From positions 1-64,000 of the forward strand of contig JAETSQ010000001.1 in NCBI GenBank assembly GCA_021769525.1: a stretch of 64,000 bases of DNA, in the 5' to 3' direction. A model generated the notes under the pieces. The model worked only from the letters and a program-made list of their open reading frames with translations. It ran no database searches and had not been told where the DNA came from. Both the position numbers and the translations under genes were made by a program. This stretch comes from Oscillospiraceae bacterium. GTDB taxonomy: Bacteria > Bacillota > Clostridia > Oscillospirales > Ruminococcaceae. Shown here in pieces: positions 1-9,472 of the stretch (the first letter of the stretch is position 1; each line of letters opens with the position of its first letter).

Positions 1-93
1 CCCCATCCAGGAAAGATCCAGTTGCTTTCCAAACGATTCTATGGTATGTTTCCGTGTTGAAAAACACATCATTCAAACAAGGAGGGATCCACT

Positions 94-1629
94 ATGAACA
101 TTGCCGCCTACTGCCGTGTTTCCACCGACAAAGAGGACCAGCTCAACAGCCTGGAAGCCCAAAAGCGGTTCTTCGCCGAGTACACCCAACGCACCGGAGA
201 TCACCTGATCCGTCTCTACGCTGACGAGGGCATCTCCGGCACCAAGACCAGGAACCGCAGGGAGTTCCTCCGCATGATCGCCGATGCGGAAAAGGGATTT
301 TTCCAAATGGTGGTAGTAAAAGACATCTCCAGATTTGCCCGGAACACCGTGGACCTTCTGCAAAACATCCGCAGGCTGAAAGCCCTGGGCATTGAGACCC
401 AGTTTCTCACCGCCAACATGACCAGTATGGGAAACAGCGAGTTCATCCTTACCATCTTCGGCGCCCTTGCCCAGGAGGAAAGCGCCAACACCTCCAAGCG
501 GGTCAAGTTCGGCAAGAAGCTCAACGCCGAAAAGGGCAGGGTCCCAAACCTGGTCTACGGCTACGATAAGACCCCCGGGGATTACTTCAACCTTACCATC
601 AACGAAGAGGAGGCCGCCGTTGTCCGCCGGATCTACCATCTGTACACCCGGGAGGGCTGCGGCGGGGGCAGTATCGCCAATCTCCTTAACGAAGAGGGGC
701 TCTGCACCAAACGGGGCTGCCTCTGGAGCCAGACCGCCGTCTGCCGTATCCTCCAAAACGAGCTGTACACCGGCAAGGTCATCAATGGCAAGGAGGAGGT
801 CACCGACTTCCTCACCGGCAAGCGGGCGGAAAAGGAGGAAGCGGACTGGATGATTACCCAGCGCCCCGACCTGGGCATCATCTCCCCGGAGCTGTTCCGG
901 GAAGCCCAGCGGGTCATGAAAAGCCGGGGACAGGCCTTCCGGGTGGACCGGGAGCGTCAGAGCAACAAGTACCTGTTCTCCACCCTCATCAAATGCAAGG
1001 AGTGCGGCTGGTCCTTCCGCCGCACCGTCCGCACCTATCGGAACACCTATGTCCGCTGGGTCTGCTCCGGTCACAACGGGCGGGGGGCGGAAAGCTGTCC
1101 CAACGGAGTGACGGTGGACGAGGAGGAGCTGATCCGGATCCTGGAGGAGTATTTCGCCAGACTGCTGCGGGAAAAGAAATCGGTCATCCGCTCGGTGGTG
1201 GAGCAGTTCCGGCGGGTGTACCGGGACAGGGACGAAACCCTGAACCAGGAACAGGAACTCCCCGTCCGGCTGGCAAAGCTCCGAAAGACCCGGCAGAGGT
1301 ATCTGGATCTGTACGCCGATGACCTCATCACCCGGAAAGAGCTGGATGAAAAGATGGGTGGGACCCGCCGGGAACTGGACCGGCTGGAAAACGAGCTGAA
1401 GCTGGTCTCCCAAAATCTGACCAAGGGGGAACAACTGGAAGGGATCCTGGAGCGCACCTTCCGGGAGATCGGGGACATCACCGATGTGCGGAGGATGACC
1501 AATGCCCAGCTGAAGCGGATTGTCCAGAAGATTGAGGTGGACAGAGAGGGGCATATCGACATCTATCTCCGCCTTCTGGGGGACCTTGGTCTGGAGGACA
1601 CCGTTCTGATTCGTAACGGCAGTACATAA
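94..1629 (+). CDS. Large serine recombinase (resolvase N-terminal domain, recombinase domain, zinc-ribbon, coiled coil)
   Basis: N-term AAYCRVSTDKEDQLNSLEAQ catalytic Ser region; DISRFARN; zinc ribbon CKECGW...C..C; C-terminal coiled coil; RBS aaggaggg upstream. Confidence 0.95.
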   Translation: MNIAAYCRVSTDKEDQLNSLEAQKRFFAEYTQRTGDHLIRLYADEGISGTKTRNRREFLRMIADAEKGFFQMVVVKDISRFARNTVDLLQNIRRLKALGIETQFLTANMTSMGNSEFILTIFGALAQEESANTSKRVKFGKKLNAEKGRVPNLVYGYDKTPGDYFNLTINEEEAAVVRRIYHLYTREGCGGGSIANLLNEEGLCTKRGCLWSQTAVCRILQNELYTGKVINGKEEVTDFLTGKRAEKEEADWMITQRPDLGIISPELFREAQRVMKSRGQAFRVDRERQSNKYLFSTLIKCKECGWSFRRTVRTYRNTYVRWVCSGHNGRGAESCPNGVTVDEEELIRILEEYFARLLREKKSVIRSVVEQFRRVYRDRDETLNQEQELPVRLAKLRKTRQRYLDLYADDLITRKELDEKMGGTRRELDRLENELKLVSQNLTKGEQLEGILERTFREIGDITDVRRMTNAQLKRIVQKIEVDREGHIDIYLRLLGDLGLEDTVLIRNGST

Positions 1630-1777
1630 GGATGTCACCGAGCGTCTCCCGGCCATCAACAACAAGCTCTACCGCCAGGTGAAGGCGGTGCTGGAAAAAA
1701 ATAAGCAGGAACGGCATATCCGGGGCGGGCAGGCCACCAAGCGGAAGTATGCCCACGGGGAAGCGGGGAGCAAATAA
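1613..1777 (+). pseudogene. Possible 3' remnant of a mobile-element-associated ORF (VTAVHKDVTERLPAINNKLYRQVKAVLEKNKQERHIRGGQATKRKYAHGEAGSK*)
   Basis: Open frame with no start of its own, overlapping the recombinase 3' end in another frame; basic, protein-like composition. Confidence 0.35.
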
Positions 1778-1848
1778 AAAGAGAACAAAGCGCAAAAAAC
1801 CGGAGGGCGCCCGCTGGCAAAGCGGGGAGCGGCTCTCCGGTTCGTGCG

Positions 1849-2376
1849 TTATTTGAAGGTCTCGAAGCGGTAGCCTGCCTTGCGCACCGTAACGATGTGC
1901 TTGCGGCCGAATTCCCCCAGCTTGTGCCGCAGGCACTTAACATGGGTGTCCACCGTGCGGCTGTCCCCGGAGTAGCCCAGCTCCCAAACGTTGCCCAAAA
2001 GCTGGGTCCGGGTGAGCACCTGGTTGCGGTTTTGCAGCAGGCAGGTGAGGAGCTGCAGCTCCCTGGGGGTGAGGGTGAGGGGCTTGCCTTCCAGAGTGGC
2101 CAGACGGCGGCGGCAGTCGATCTCCAGCCCGTCGCACCGCAGGAAGCTCTTCCCCAGGGGGATGGACTGCTGGAGCTCCTTGACATTGCCGGTAAAGGTG
2201 AGGGTGACCGGGTCCCCGTCGGGGATGGTGACGTTCACCGTGAGCCCCAGGAGCCCCTCCTCCAGCTGGGAGAGCTGTTCGGGAGCAGCCAGGCAGAGCC
2301 CTGCTCTGGAAAGACAGTTGGCGATGATGTCCCGCACCTGCTCCGGAGATCCGGAAAGCGAATTCTCATGTTTCAT
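1849..2376 (-). CDS. OmpR/PhoB-type winged-helix DNA-binding protein lacking a recognisable receiver domain
   Basis: C-term LTLTPRELQLLTCLLQNRNQVLTRTQLLGNVWELGYSGDSRTVDTHVKCLRHKLG...VRKAGYRF; start MKHENS preceded by GAGAGGAGC. Confidence 0.85.
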   Translation of the reverse strand: MKHENSLSGSPEQVRDIIANCLSRAGLCLAAPEQLSQLEEGLLGLTVNVTIPDGDPVTLTFTGNVKELQQSIPLGKSFLRCDGLEIDCRRRLATLEGKPLTLTPRELQLLTCLLQNRNQVLTRTQLLGNVWELGYSGDSRTVDTHVKCLRHKLGEFGRKHIVTVRKAGYRFETFK

Positions 2377-2559
2377 AGGGGGATGCTCCTCTCGTTTCAA
2401 TCGGGCCCGGTCATGGTGGACGCGCTTTTTATTGTGGATCAGTATACTACAAAGATATGACGATAGTGTGACGATTTTAAGGAAATGTGGTAAAATCCGC
2501 AAAAAATAGTAAAAAGGGCCCACGGGAGCAGAGAAGGGGAGAGGCCGGAAGAGAGTCCC

Positions 2560-3810
2560 CTACCGCACGCCCTTTACCTGGGAAAGGGAGATGGCGCGGG
2601 TGTGGGGGATGGCCTCCCAGACGGTGCTTTTGCGCACCAGGCAGAGGAGATTGAGGGGCATCCAGCTCATGATGAAGATCCAGTACCAGGCCATGGCCGG
2701 GAGCATGGGCCGGATGGGCTTTTTGTTGGCCGCCACCGCCAGCAGCGCCCCCAGGAAGGTGGTGAGGAAGGAGAGGTTCACCGCAAAGAAGATCTGGTGG
2801 AACAGGCTGGTGGCCGGGAACAGCCCGTAGCTGACCCCCAACAGGTCAAAGACGGCGCCGCCGGCCATAGCCAGCAGGCCCAGCACCTGCACCACCGGCA
2901 GGATGAAAAATAACAGGCTGTCCAGCGCCAGGAGGTTCCCCCTTGCCCCGCGGGAAAAGAGGGGGGCGGCGTACCGCTCCATGCACTGCACCATGCCGGT
3001 GGACCAGCGCTTTCGCTGTTTCCAGGACTGGGCAAAGGTGAGGGGCTGTTCGTCAAAGGTGACGGCCTCCGGCACCCACCAGATCTTTTCCCGTCTCATG
3101 GCGCAGAGGGCGGAAAATTCAATATCCTCGGTGATGGTGGCGGTCTTCCAGCCGCCCTGCCGCCGCAGCAGCTCCATGGACACCATAAAGCCGCTGCCGT
3201 TGATGATGGCCGAAAGCCCCAGATTGGACCGGGCCTGGCTGTAGAAGCGGTCCACCATCCAGTAGTAGATGGAGTAGCAGCCGGAGATGGGGGTGTCGGT
3301 GGGGTTTTTGCTGTCCCGGTAGGCCTGGGCCACCCTGGCCCCCGCCTGCCAGGCGTCGTTCATCCGCGAGAGAAAGTCCGGATGCACCAGGTTGTCCGCG
3401 TCAAAGACGCAGACGGCGTCGTACCGCTTCTCCCACCGGAAGATGCGGTTCAGGGCAAAGTCCAGCACCTCCCCCTTGGAGGAGGTGGGCACGGTGCAGT
3501 CCAGCACCGTGGCACCGGCCCTGCCCGCGGCAGGCCCGGTGCCGTCCGTGCAGTTATTGGGCACCACGATGATGTCAAAGAGCTCCTGGGGGTAGTTCTG
3601 GGCCCGCAGGCTCTCCACCAGCCCCCCGATGACCGCCTCCTCGTTGCGGGCGGCCACCAGGACGGCAAAGCGGGTCTTCGGCTCCCGGCGGGGGTATTCC
3701 TTCGGCTTTTTCAGGGAGAAGAGGGCGATGACAAAGAAATAGGCGGTGTAAGCGGTCATAGCCAGGCTGCACGCCCAGGCGAGAAAGGTCAGCAGTTGGG
3801 TAAAGTTCAT
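2560..3810 (-). CDS. Membrane glycosyltransferase family 2 (processive, QRKRW-type)
   Basis: N-terminal TM, AARNEEAVIGGLVESL, DADN, TEDIEFS, QRKRWSTGM, C-terminal TM helices. Confidence 0.92.
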   Translation of the reverse strand: MNFTQLLTFLAWACSLAMTAYTAYFFVIALFSLKKPKEYPRREPKTRFAVLVAARNEEAVIGGLVESLRAQNYPQELFDIIVVPNNCTDGTGPAAGRAGATVLDCTVPTSSKGEVLDFALNRIFRWEKRYDAVCVFDADNLVHPDFLSRMNDAWQAGARVAQAYRDSKNPTDTPISGCYSIYYWMVDRFYSQARSNLGLSAIINGSGFMVSMELLRRQGGWKTATITEDIEFSALCAMRREKIWWVPEAVTFDEQPLTFAQSWKQRKRWSTGMVQCMERYAAPLFSRGARGNLLALDSLLFFILPVVQVLGLLAMAGGAVFDLLGVSYGLFPATSLFHQIFFAVNLSFLTTFLGALLAVAANKKPIRPMLPAMAWYWIFIMSWMPLNLLCLVRKSTVWEAIPHTRAISLSQVKGVR

Positions 3811-4028
3811 TGGGAAACCTCCATGTCGGCCAGGCGGCGCGTCCGCCGCGTTTTGGGCCCCTTTGTAGAAGAAAACGAGGAAAAGGGCGGAAAGATTACA
3901 AAAAAGCGGAAAATTTTTGCCCCGCGAAAAAAATTCTCCCCAAAGCCGCCCCTTTCCCTTGTATTCCGGCCGGAAAAAAGGTACACTTTACTGTAGATCA
4001 TCACAACATTAGGGAGGAGACCCCGACT

Positions 4029-4817
4029 ATGGATAAAGACCGGAGGTTCGCGGTGCTCATCGACGCGGATAACGTCTCGGACAAGTATATCCGCCTCATT
4101 CTGGACGAGCTCTCCAACGACGGCACCATCACCTATAAGCGCATTTACGGGGACTGGACCCGCCCCGCCCTGAGCTCCTGGAAAAGCGTCCTGCTGGACT
4201 ATTCCATCAGCCCCATCCAGCAGTACGGCTACACCACCGGCAAAAACGCCACCGATTCCGCTATGATCATTGACGCCATGGACATCCTCTATACCGGCAA
4301 CGTGGAGGGCTTCTGCATCGTCTCCAGCGACAGCGATTTCACCCGCCTGGCCAGCCGCCTGCGGGAAGCGGGGAAGTTCGTCATCGGCATGGGGGAAAAG
4401 AAGACCCCCGCCCCCTTTGTGGCCGCCTGCAACCGCTTCACCTACCTGGAGGTGCTGGCCCAGCAGCCCGCCGCCGAGGAGACCGCCCCCCTGCCCCCGG
4501 TGGCCGGGGAGGACCGCATGGCCCTGCCCGCCATCAAGGCCGCCATCGAGGCCATCGCCGACGAGACCTCCGATGACGAGGGGTGGGCCTCGGTGAGCGA
4601 CATCGGCAATATCCTCATTAAAAGGTATCCGGACTTTGATGTCCGCAACTACGGCTTCAAAAAGCTCACCCGCTTTGTGGATTCCCTGGAGCTCTTCGAG
4701 ATGCGCACCGTTGCCGGCCGGGACGGCTCCGCCAAGGCGGTGCTGGTGCGGGCCCTCCCGCTCCCGCCGCCTCCGGCCCCCAAGAAAAGCGGACGGACCT
4801 CCCGGAGGAAGAAGTAG
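4029..4817 (+). CDS. NYN (LabA/DUF88-like) ribonuclease domain + OST-HTH/LOTUS domain protein
   Basis: AVLIDADNVS, DSAMIIDAMDILY, VSSDSDFTRLASRLRE; C-term ASVSDIGNILIKRYPDFDVRNYGFKKLTRFVDSL; RBS gggaggag. Confidence 0.9.
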   Translation: MDKDRRFAVLIDADNVSDKYIRLILDELSNDGTITYKRIYGDWTRPALSSWKSVLLDYSISPIQQYGYTTGKNATDSAMIIDAMDILYTGNVEGFCIVSSDSDFTRLASRLREAGKFVIGMGEKKTPAPFVAACNRFTYLEVLAQQPAAEETAPLPPVAGEDRMALPAIKAAIEAIADETSDDEGWASVSDIGNILIKRYPDFDVRNYGFKKLTRFVDSLELFEMRTVAGRDGSAKAVLVRALPLPPPPAPKKSGRTSRRKK

Positions 4818-4820
4818 GCC

Positions 4821-5504
4821 ATGGCCCCCTTATCCAAGGGGCCCCGGCGCCCCTCCGATACCATCGACCGCCTCCTGCGGTATATTCCCCTCACCGTCAC
4901 CGCCGCCCTCACCCTCTCCTGCGTCCTGGGGGCCCGGAAGTATACCCTGGAGGAGCTGCTGAACTACACACCGGAGTCCCTTCCCCTGGCGGCCCTCCTG
5001 CTCCTCTGCGCCTACGGGGTGAAGTCCCTCTCGGTGGTCTTTCCCATCTCCCTGCTCTACGTGGTCTCCGGGGTGATCTTTCCCCTGTGGGCCGCCTGGG
5101 GCCTGAACCTCCTGGGGCTCTGCATCTGCGTCACCCTGCCCTACTGGGTGGGGCGCATCTCCGGGCGGGAGGTGGCGGAGCGCATCTGCAACCGCCACCC
5201 CAAGGCCGCCCAGGCCGCCGGCATCGCCACCCGCAACGGGGTCTTTACCGCCTATCTGCTGCGGGTGCTGGGCTTCCTGCCTGGGGACCTGATGAGCATC
5301 CTCCTGGGGGCCCTGGGGATGAGCTACCGGGGGTATCTCATCGGCTCGGTGCTGGGGCTGCTGCCCGGTATGCTCATCCAGACCGCCCTGGGGGGCTACG
5401 CCCACCGGCCCTCCTCCCCGGTCTTTTGGCTCCTCTGCCTGCTGATGGTGGCCGTCTCCGCCGCCAGTGCCCTGGCCTACGCCCGCTACAGGCGGAAGGA
5501 ATAG
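4821..5504 (+). CDS. TVP38/TMEM64 (DedA/VTT) family membrane protein
   Basis: VVSGVIFPLWAAWGLNLLGLCICVTLPYWVGR and [30 protein letters not shown]. Confidence 0.88.
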   Translation: MAPLSKGPRRPSDTIDRLLRYIPLTVTAALTLSCVLGARKYTLEELLNYTPESLPLAALLLLCAYGVKSLSVVFPISLLYVVSGVIFPLWAAWGLNLLGLCICVTLPYWVGRISGREVAERICNRHPKAAQAAGIATRNGVFTAYLLRVLGFLPGDLMSILLGALGMSYRGYLIGSVLGLLPGMLIQTALGGYAHRPSSPVFWLLCLLMVAVSAASALAYARYRRKE

Positions 5505-5518
5505 AAAGGAGCCCGACC

Positions 5519-6130
5519 ATGACCGATTACCTGACCCTTCTGGAGACCTATTCCCCCGGCGACCCCAGGGAGGCGGCGGACAAGGCCCTGATGCTGGACT
5601 GCTGCCGCCGGTACGGGGAGAAGATCCTCACCAGGGAGGCCCTGGCCGCCCACATCACCGCTTCCGCCTTTGTGATGAGCCCGGATTTCCGGTGGGTGCT
5701 GATGGCCTGGCACAACATCTATAAAAGCTGGGCCTGGACCGGCGGCCACGCCGACGGGGAAAGGGACCTGCTGGCGGTGGCCCTGCGGGAGGCCCAGGAG
5801 GAGACCGGCGTCCAAAACCTCACCCCCCTCCGGGAGGCGCCCCTTTCCATGGAAGTCCTCACCGTCTGTCCGCACCAAAAGCGGGGAGAGGAGGTCTCCG
5901 CCCACCTGCACCTGAACTTTTCCTTTCTGCTGCTGGCCCCCAGGGAGGGGCAGCGCCTGCGGGAAAAACCGGACGAAAACAGCGGGGTGGACTGGCTCCC
6001 GGCGGATCGCCTGGCGGACTACTGCACCGAGCCGGAGATGCTCCCCGTCTACAGCCGCCTGGTCCGGAGAGCGCGGGCTGGCTTGGAAAAACCCTTCGCT
6101 TCGATCCCTCCCGCTGGAGAATGTGAATAA
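5519..6130 (+). CDS. NUDIX hydrolase
   Basis: Nudix box GGHADGERDLLAVALREAQEETGV; RBS aaagga upstream of ATG. Confidence 0.92.
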   Translation: MTDYLTLLETYSPGDPREAADKALMLDCCRRYGEKILTREALAAHITASAFVMSPDFRWVLMAWHNIYKSWAWTGGHADGERDLLAVALREAQEETGVQNLTPLREAPLSMEVLTVCPHQKRGEEVSAHLHLNFSFLLLAPREGQRLREKPDENSGVDWLPADRLADYCTEPEMLPVYSRLVRRARAGLEKPFASIPPAGECE

Positions 6131-6153
6131 ACCGCCCGGTTTTTCAAAAGATC

Positions 6154-6255
6154 CGCTGCCCTGCGAAAAGTTCGCCATTCTTCTTTTTGCTTCTTTTTCT
6201 TCTTTTGCAAGAAGAAAAAGAAGGCAGGGGCCGGGGCGGCAGCCCCGGAATCGGG
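6154..6255 (+). repeat. Dispersed intergenic two-hairpin element, copy R1
   Basis: CTTCTTTTTCTTCTT-TTGC-AAGAAGAAAAAGAAG followed by CCGGGGC-GGCA-GCCCCGG; related to copies at 7897 and 27421. Confidence 0.85.
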
Positions 6256-6333
6256 AGGAAAATCCTTGACTTTCCCCGCCAATCAGGCTAATATATTCCA
6301 GTAATCTCATTCTATAAAAGGTGGTCAAACACA

Positions 6334-7791
6334 ATGAGCTTTGATAAAGTCCGCACCCGCTTCGCCCCCAGCCCCACCGGCTATATGCACGTTGGGAACC
6401 TGCGCACCGCCCTGTACGCCTATCTCACCGCCAAGGCCCAGGACGGTACCTTCATCCTGCGCATCGAAGACACCGACCAGGAGCGGTATGTGGAGGGAGC
6501 GGTGGACATCATCTACAACACCCTGCGGGAGACCGGCCTTCTGTGGGACGAGGGCCCGGATGTGGGCGGCCCGGTGGGCCCCTATGTCCAGAGCCAGCGG
6601 ATGGGGATGTTCAAGGACTACGCCCTTCAGCTGGTGGAGAAGGGGGCGGCCTACTACTGCTTCTGCGATAAGGACCGGCTGGAGGAGGTCCGGGCGGTGC
6701 AGCAGGCTTCCGGCATGGCCCCCAAGTACGACGGCCACTGCCGCCACCTCACCCCGGAGGAGATCCGGGAGAAGCTGGACGCCGGCGTGCCCTACGTCAT
6801 CCGCCAGAAGGTCCCCACCGAGGGCACCGTCACCTTCCACGACCAGATCTTCGGGGACATCACCGTGGACTGCGCCGACCTGGACGACCAGGTGCTCATC
6901 AAGGCGGACGGGATGCCCACCTATAACTTCGCCAACGTGGTGGATGACCACACCATGGGCATCACCCATGTCATCCGGGGCAACGAGTACCTCTCCTCCA
7001 CCCCCAAGTACAACCTCCTGTATGAGGCCTTCGGCTGGGAGGTCCCGGTGTACATCCACTGCCCGCCGGTGATGAAGGACGCCACCCACAAGCTCAGCAA
7101 GCGCAACGGCGACGCCTCCTACGAGGACCTCATCGCCAAGGGGTACCTCAAGGACGCCGTCCTCAATTACATCGCCCTGCTGGGATGGAGCCCCAAGGGG
7201 GAGCGGGAGATCTTCACCCTGCCGGAGCTGGTGCGGGAGTGGGACCCCGCCGGTATCTCCAAATCTCCCGCCATCTTCGACGGCCAGAAGCTGCGGTACA
7301 TCAACGGCGAGTACATCCGGGCCCTTGCCCCGGAGCAGTTCTACGAAAAGGCCCTCCCCTGGATGCGCCAGACGGTGAAGAGCGAGACCGCCGACCTCCG
7401 GGCCCTGGCGGGGGTGCTCCAGGCCCGGTGCGAGGTCCTCTCCGACATCCCGGAGCAGGTGGATTTCATCGATGCCGTGCCGGAGTACGACCTCTCCCTC
7501 TACACCAATAAGAAGATGAAGACCACCCCGGAGACCAGCCTTGCGGCCCTCCGGGAGACGCTGCCCATCCTGGAGGCCCTGCCGGACTTCACCGCCGGGG
7601 CCATCCACGAGGCCCTCTTTGCGCGCATCGCCCAGCTGGAGGTGAAGAACGGCTGGCTGCTCTTCCCCCTGCGGGTGGCGGTGAGCGGCAAGCAGTTCAC
7701 CCCCGGCGGCGGCATCGAGCTCTGCGCCATCCTGGGCAAGGAGGAATCCCTCCGCCGTGTCCGGGCCGCCATCCAAAAGCTGGAGGGCTGA
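6334..7791 (+). CDS. gltX: Glutamyl-tRNA synthetase
   Basis: [31 protein letters not shown]; full length. Confidence 0.97.
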   Translation: MSFDKVRTRFAPSPTGYMHVGNLRTALYAYLTAKAQDGTFILRIEDTDQERYVEGAVDIIYNTLRETGLLWDEGPDVGGPVGPYVQSQRMGMFKDYALQLVEKGAAYYCFCDKDRLEEVRAVQQASGMAPKYDGHCRHLTPEEIREKLDAGVPYVIRQKVPTEGTVTFHDQIFGDITVDCADLDDQVLIKADGMPTYNFANVVDDHTMGITHVIRGNEYLSSTPKYNLLYEAFGWEVPVYIHCPPVMKDATHKLSKRNGDASYEDLIAKGYLKDAVLNYIALLGWSPKGEREIFTLPELVREWDPAGISKSPAIFDGQKLRYINGEYIRALAPEQFYEKALPWMRQTVKSETADLRALAGVLQARCEVLSDIPEQVDFIDAVPEYDLSLYTNKKMKTTPETSLAALRETLPILEALPDFTAGAIHEALFARIAQLEVKNGWLLFPLRVAVSGKQFTPGGGIELCAILGKEESLRRVRAAIQKLEG

Positions 7792-7804
7792 CAGAGGATC
7801 ACAG

Positions 7805-7850
7805 AAAAAAAGGAAGGACCTGGCAAAATGCCGGGTCCTTCCTTTTTGCA
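7805..7850 (+). terminator. Intrinsic terminator downstream of gltX
   Basis: aaaaaaaggaaggacctggcaaaatgccgggtccttcctttttg inverted repeat with T-run. Confidence 0.85.
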
Positions 7851-7896
7851 TGAAATGCCTTTGGTCCAAGAGGGCTGTTTTAGGGGGTGGCGAACC

Positions 7897-8015
7897 GCGC
7901 AGATTTTGGGATAGCCTGCTGCGTTGTAAATACTTTGGGCGTTCTTCTTTTTGCTTCTTTTTCTTCTTTCGCAAGAAGAAAAAGAAGGCAGGGCTGGGCG
8001 GCAGCCCAGATTGGC
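7897..8015 (+). repeat. Dispersed intergenic two-hairpin element, copy R2
   Basis: CTTCTTTTTCTTCTT-TCGC-AAGAAGAAAAAGAAG followed by CTGGGC-GGCA-GCCCAG; shared flanks gcgcagatttt...tgtaaatactttgg and attggc with R3. Confidence 0.9.
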
Positions 8016-8029
8016 ATAAGAGGAGGGGG

Positions 8030-9382
8030 CTATTTTACCACCAGGAGCCGGCTTTCGTTGGGGGCCAGGGTGAGATGCAGCAGGCCGTCCGCCGCCGGGA
8101 CCGCCTCCCCGCTCACCAGGTCGGTGCAGCAGCCGGACCCCGCCGGCAGGCGGATGGAGACAGGGGCCGCCTTTTCGTCGTTGTTCACCGCCACCAGCAC
8201 CCCCGCTTCCCCCAGGAGCCGCGCAAAGGCGTACTGGCGGTTGGTCAGCAGCAGCTCCTGGTAACGGCCGTGGATCAGAGCGGGCTGCTCCCTGCGGATG
8301 CGCCCCAGGGTCCGGATCCAGTCCAAAAGCGCCGGGTCCTCCGGGGCCTCCAGCGCCCTTTGCAGGTCCACCGCCGGGCGGAGGGGGTCGTCGTTCCCTC
8401 CTTCCTTCCGCCCCCGGATGCCCCACTCGGAGCCGTAGTAGAGGGAGGGGATGCCGGGAAGGGTGAAGAGAAGGGTGTGCACCGGGTAGATATGCCCCGG
8501 CACCCGAAGCTTCTCGGCGATGCGGTCCACATCGTGGTTATCCACAAAGGAGTAGAGCCGCATCCCCCGGTAGATGCCGCCGTTCTGGTCGAACTGACGG
8601 CGGATGGTGTGGGCGATCTCGAAGTAGTTGTGGTCGTTGTGGCCGGAATACAGGCCCTTGTGCAGCTCGTAGTTGGTGACGCTGTCCAGTTTGCCGCCGC
8701 CGATGTACCGGCTGTAGTCCCCATGGATCACCTCGCCCATGAGCCAGAAATCCGCCTTCTTTTCGTCCACGCACCGGCGCAGCTCCTGCAAGAAGGAGGG
8801 CTCCAGGCAGTCGGCGCAGTCCAGCCGGATGCCGTCGATGTCGAACCGGTCGATCCAGAAGCGGACCACCTCCAGGATGTAGTCCCGCACCCCCCGCTCC
8901 CGGTAGTTCAGGTTTGCCAGCTCAAAGCAGTTGTGCCAGGCCTCGTACCCGAATCCGTCGTTGTAGGGGGAGTTCCAATCAAAATGGACGCCCTTGTACC
9001 AGGAGCAGTAGGGGGAGCTCTGCCGGTTCTGCTGAATATCCCGGAAGGCGAAAAATTCCCGGCCTGTGTGGTTGAAGACGCCGTCCACCACCACCCGGAT
9101 CCCCAGGCGGTGGGCCTCCCCCACAAAATGCGCCAGGTCCTCGTTATCCCCCAGGCGGCGGTCCACCAGCCGGTAGTCCCTGGTGTCATAGCCGTGGGAG
9201 GTGGACTCAAACAGCGGCCCGATATAGACCGCCGTGCAGCCCAGGGAGGCGATGTGGGGCAGCCACCCCTCCAGCTCCCCGAAGCGGTGGGTGATCTCCG
9301 CCCCTTTGTTCCGTCTGGGGGCCCCGGTCATGCCGATGGGGTACATATGGTAAAAAACCGCTTCTTCAAACCACTTTCCCAT
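8030..9382 (-). CDS. GH13 alpha-amylase family glycoside hydrolase
   Basis: VVVDGVFNHTG, DGIRLDCADCLE, MGEVIHG, FVDNHDVDR. Confidence 0.95.
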   Translation of the reverse strand: MGKWFEEAVFYHMYPIGMTGAPRRNKGAEITHRFGELEGWLPHIASLGCTAVYIGPLFESTSHGYDTRDYRLVDRRLGDNEDLAHFVGEAHRLGIRVVVDGVFNHTGREFFAFRDIQQNRQSSPYCSWYKGVHFDWNSPYNDGFGYEAWHNCFELANLNYRERGVRDYILEVVRFWIDRFDIDGIRLDCADCLEPSFLQELRRCVDEKKADFWLMGEVIHGDYSRYIGGGKLDSVTNYELHKGLYSGHNDHNYFEIAHTIRRQFDQNGGIYRGMRLYSFVDNHDVDRIAEKLRVPGHIYPVHTLLFTLPGIPSLYYGSEWGIRGRKEGGNDDPLRPAVDLQRALEAPEDPALLDWIRTLGRIRREQPALIHGRYQELLLTNRQYAFARLLGEAGVLVAVNNDEKAAPVSIRLPAGSGCCTDLVSGEAVPAADGLLHLTLAPNESRLLVVK

Positions 9383-9472
9383 GATGCTCTCTCCTTTGAT
9401 GATGCGATGGACTGCGGCCCCGTTTGGCCGCGGCAGCGTGTATTTGGCCCGGACAGCGGAACAACGGAGGGA

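Noticed and set aside
73-1665. 530-aa minus-strand ORF
   Set aside because: Shadow frame of the serine recombinase.
6325-7974. 549-aa minus-strand ORF
   Set aside because: Antisense to gltX and reading into repeat R2; no domain signature.
7805-8015. R2 element as merely the gltX terminator
   Set aside because: A separate canonical terminator lies at 7805-7850; R2 has its own conserved boundaries shared with a distant inverted copy.
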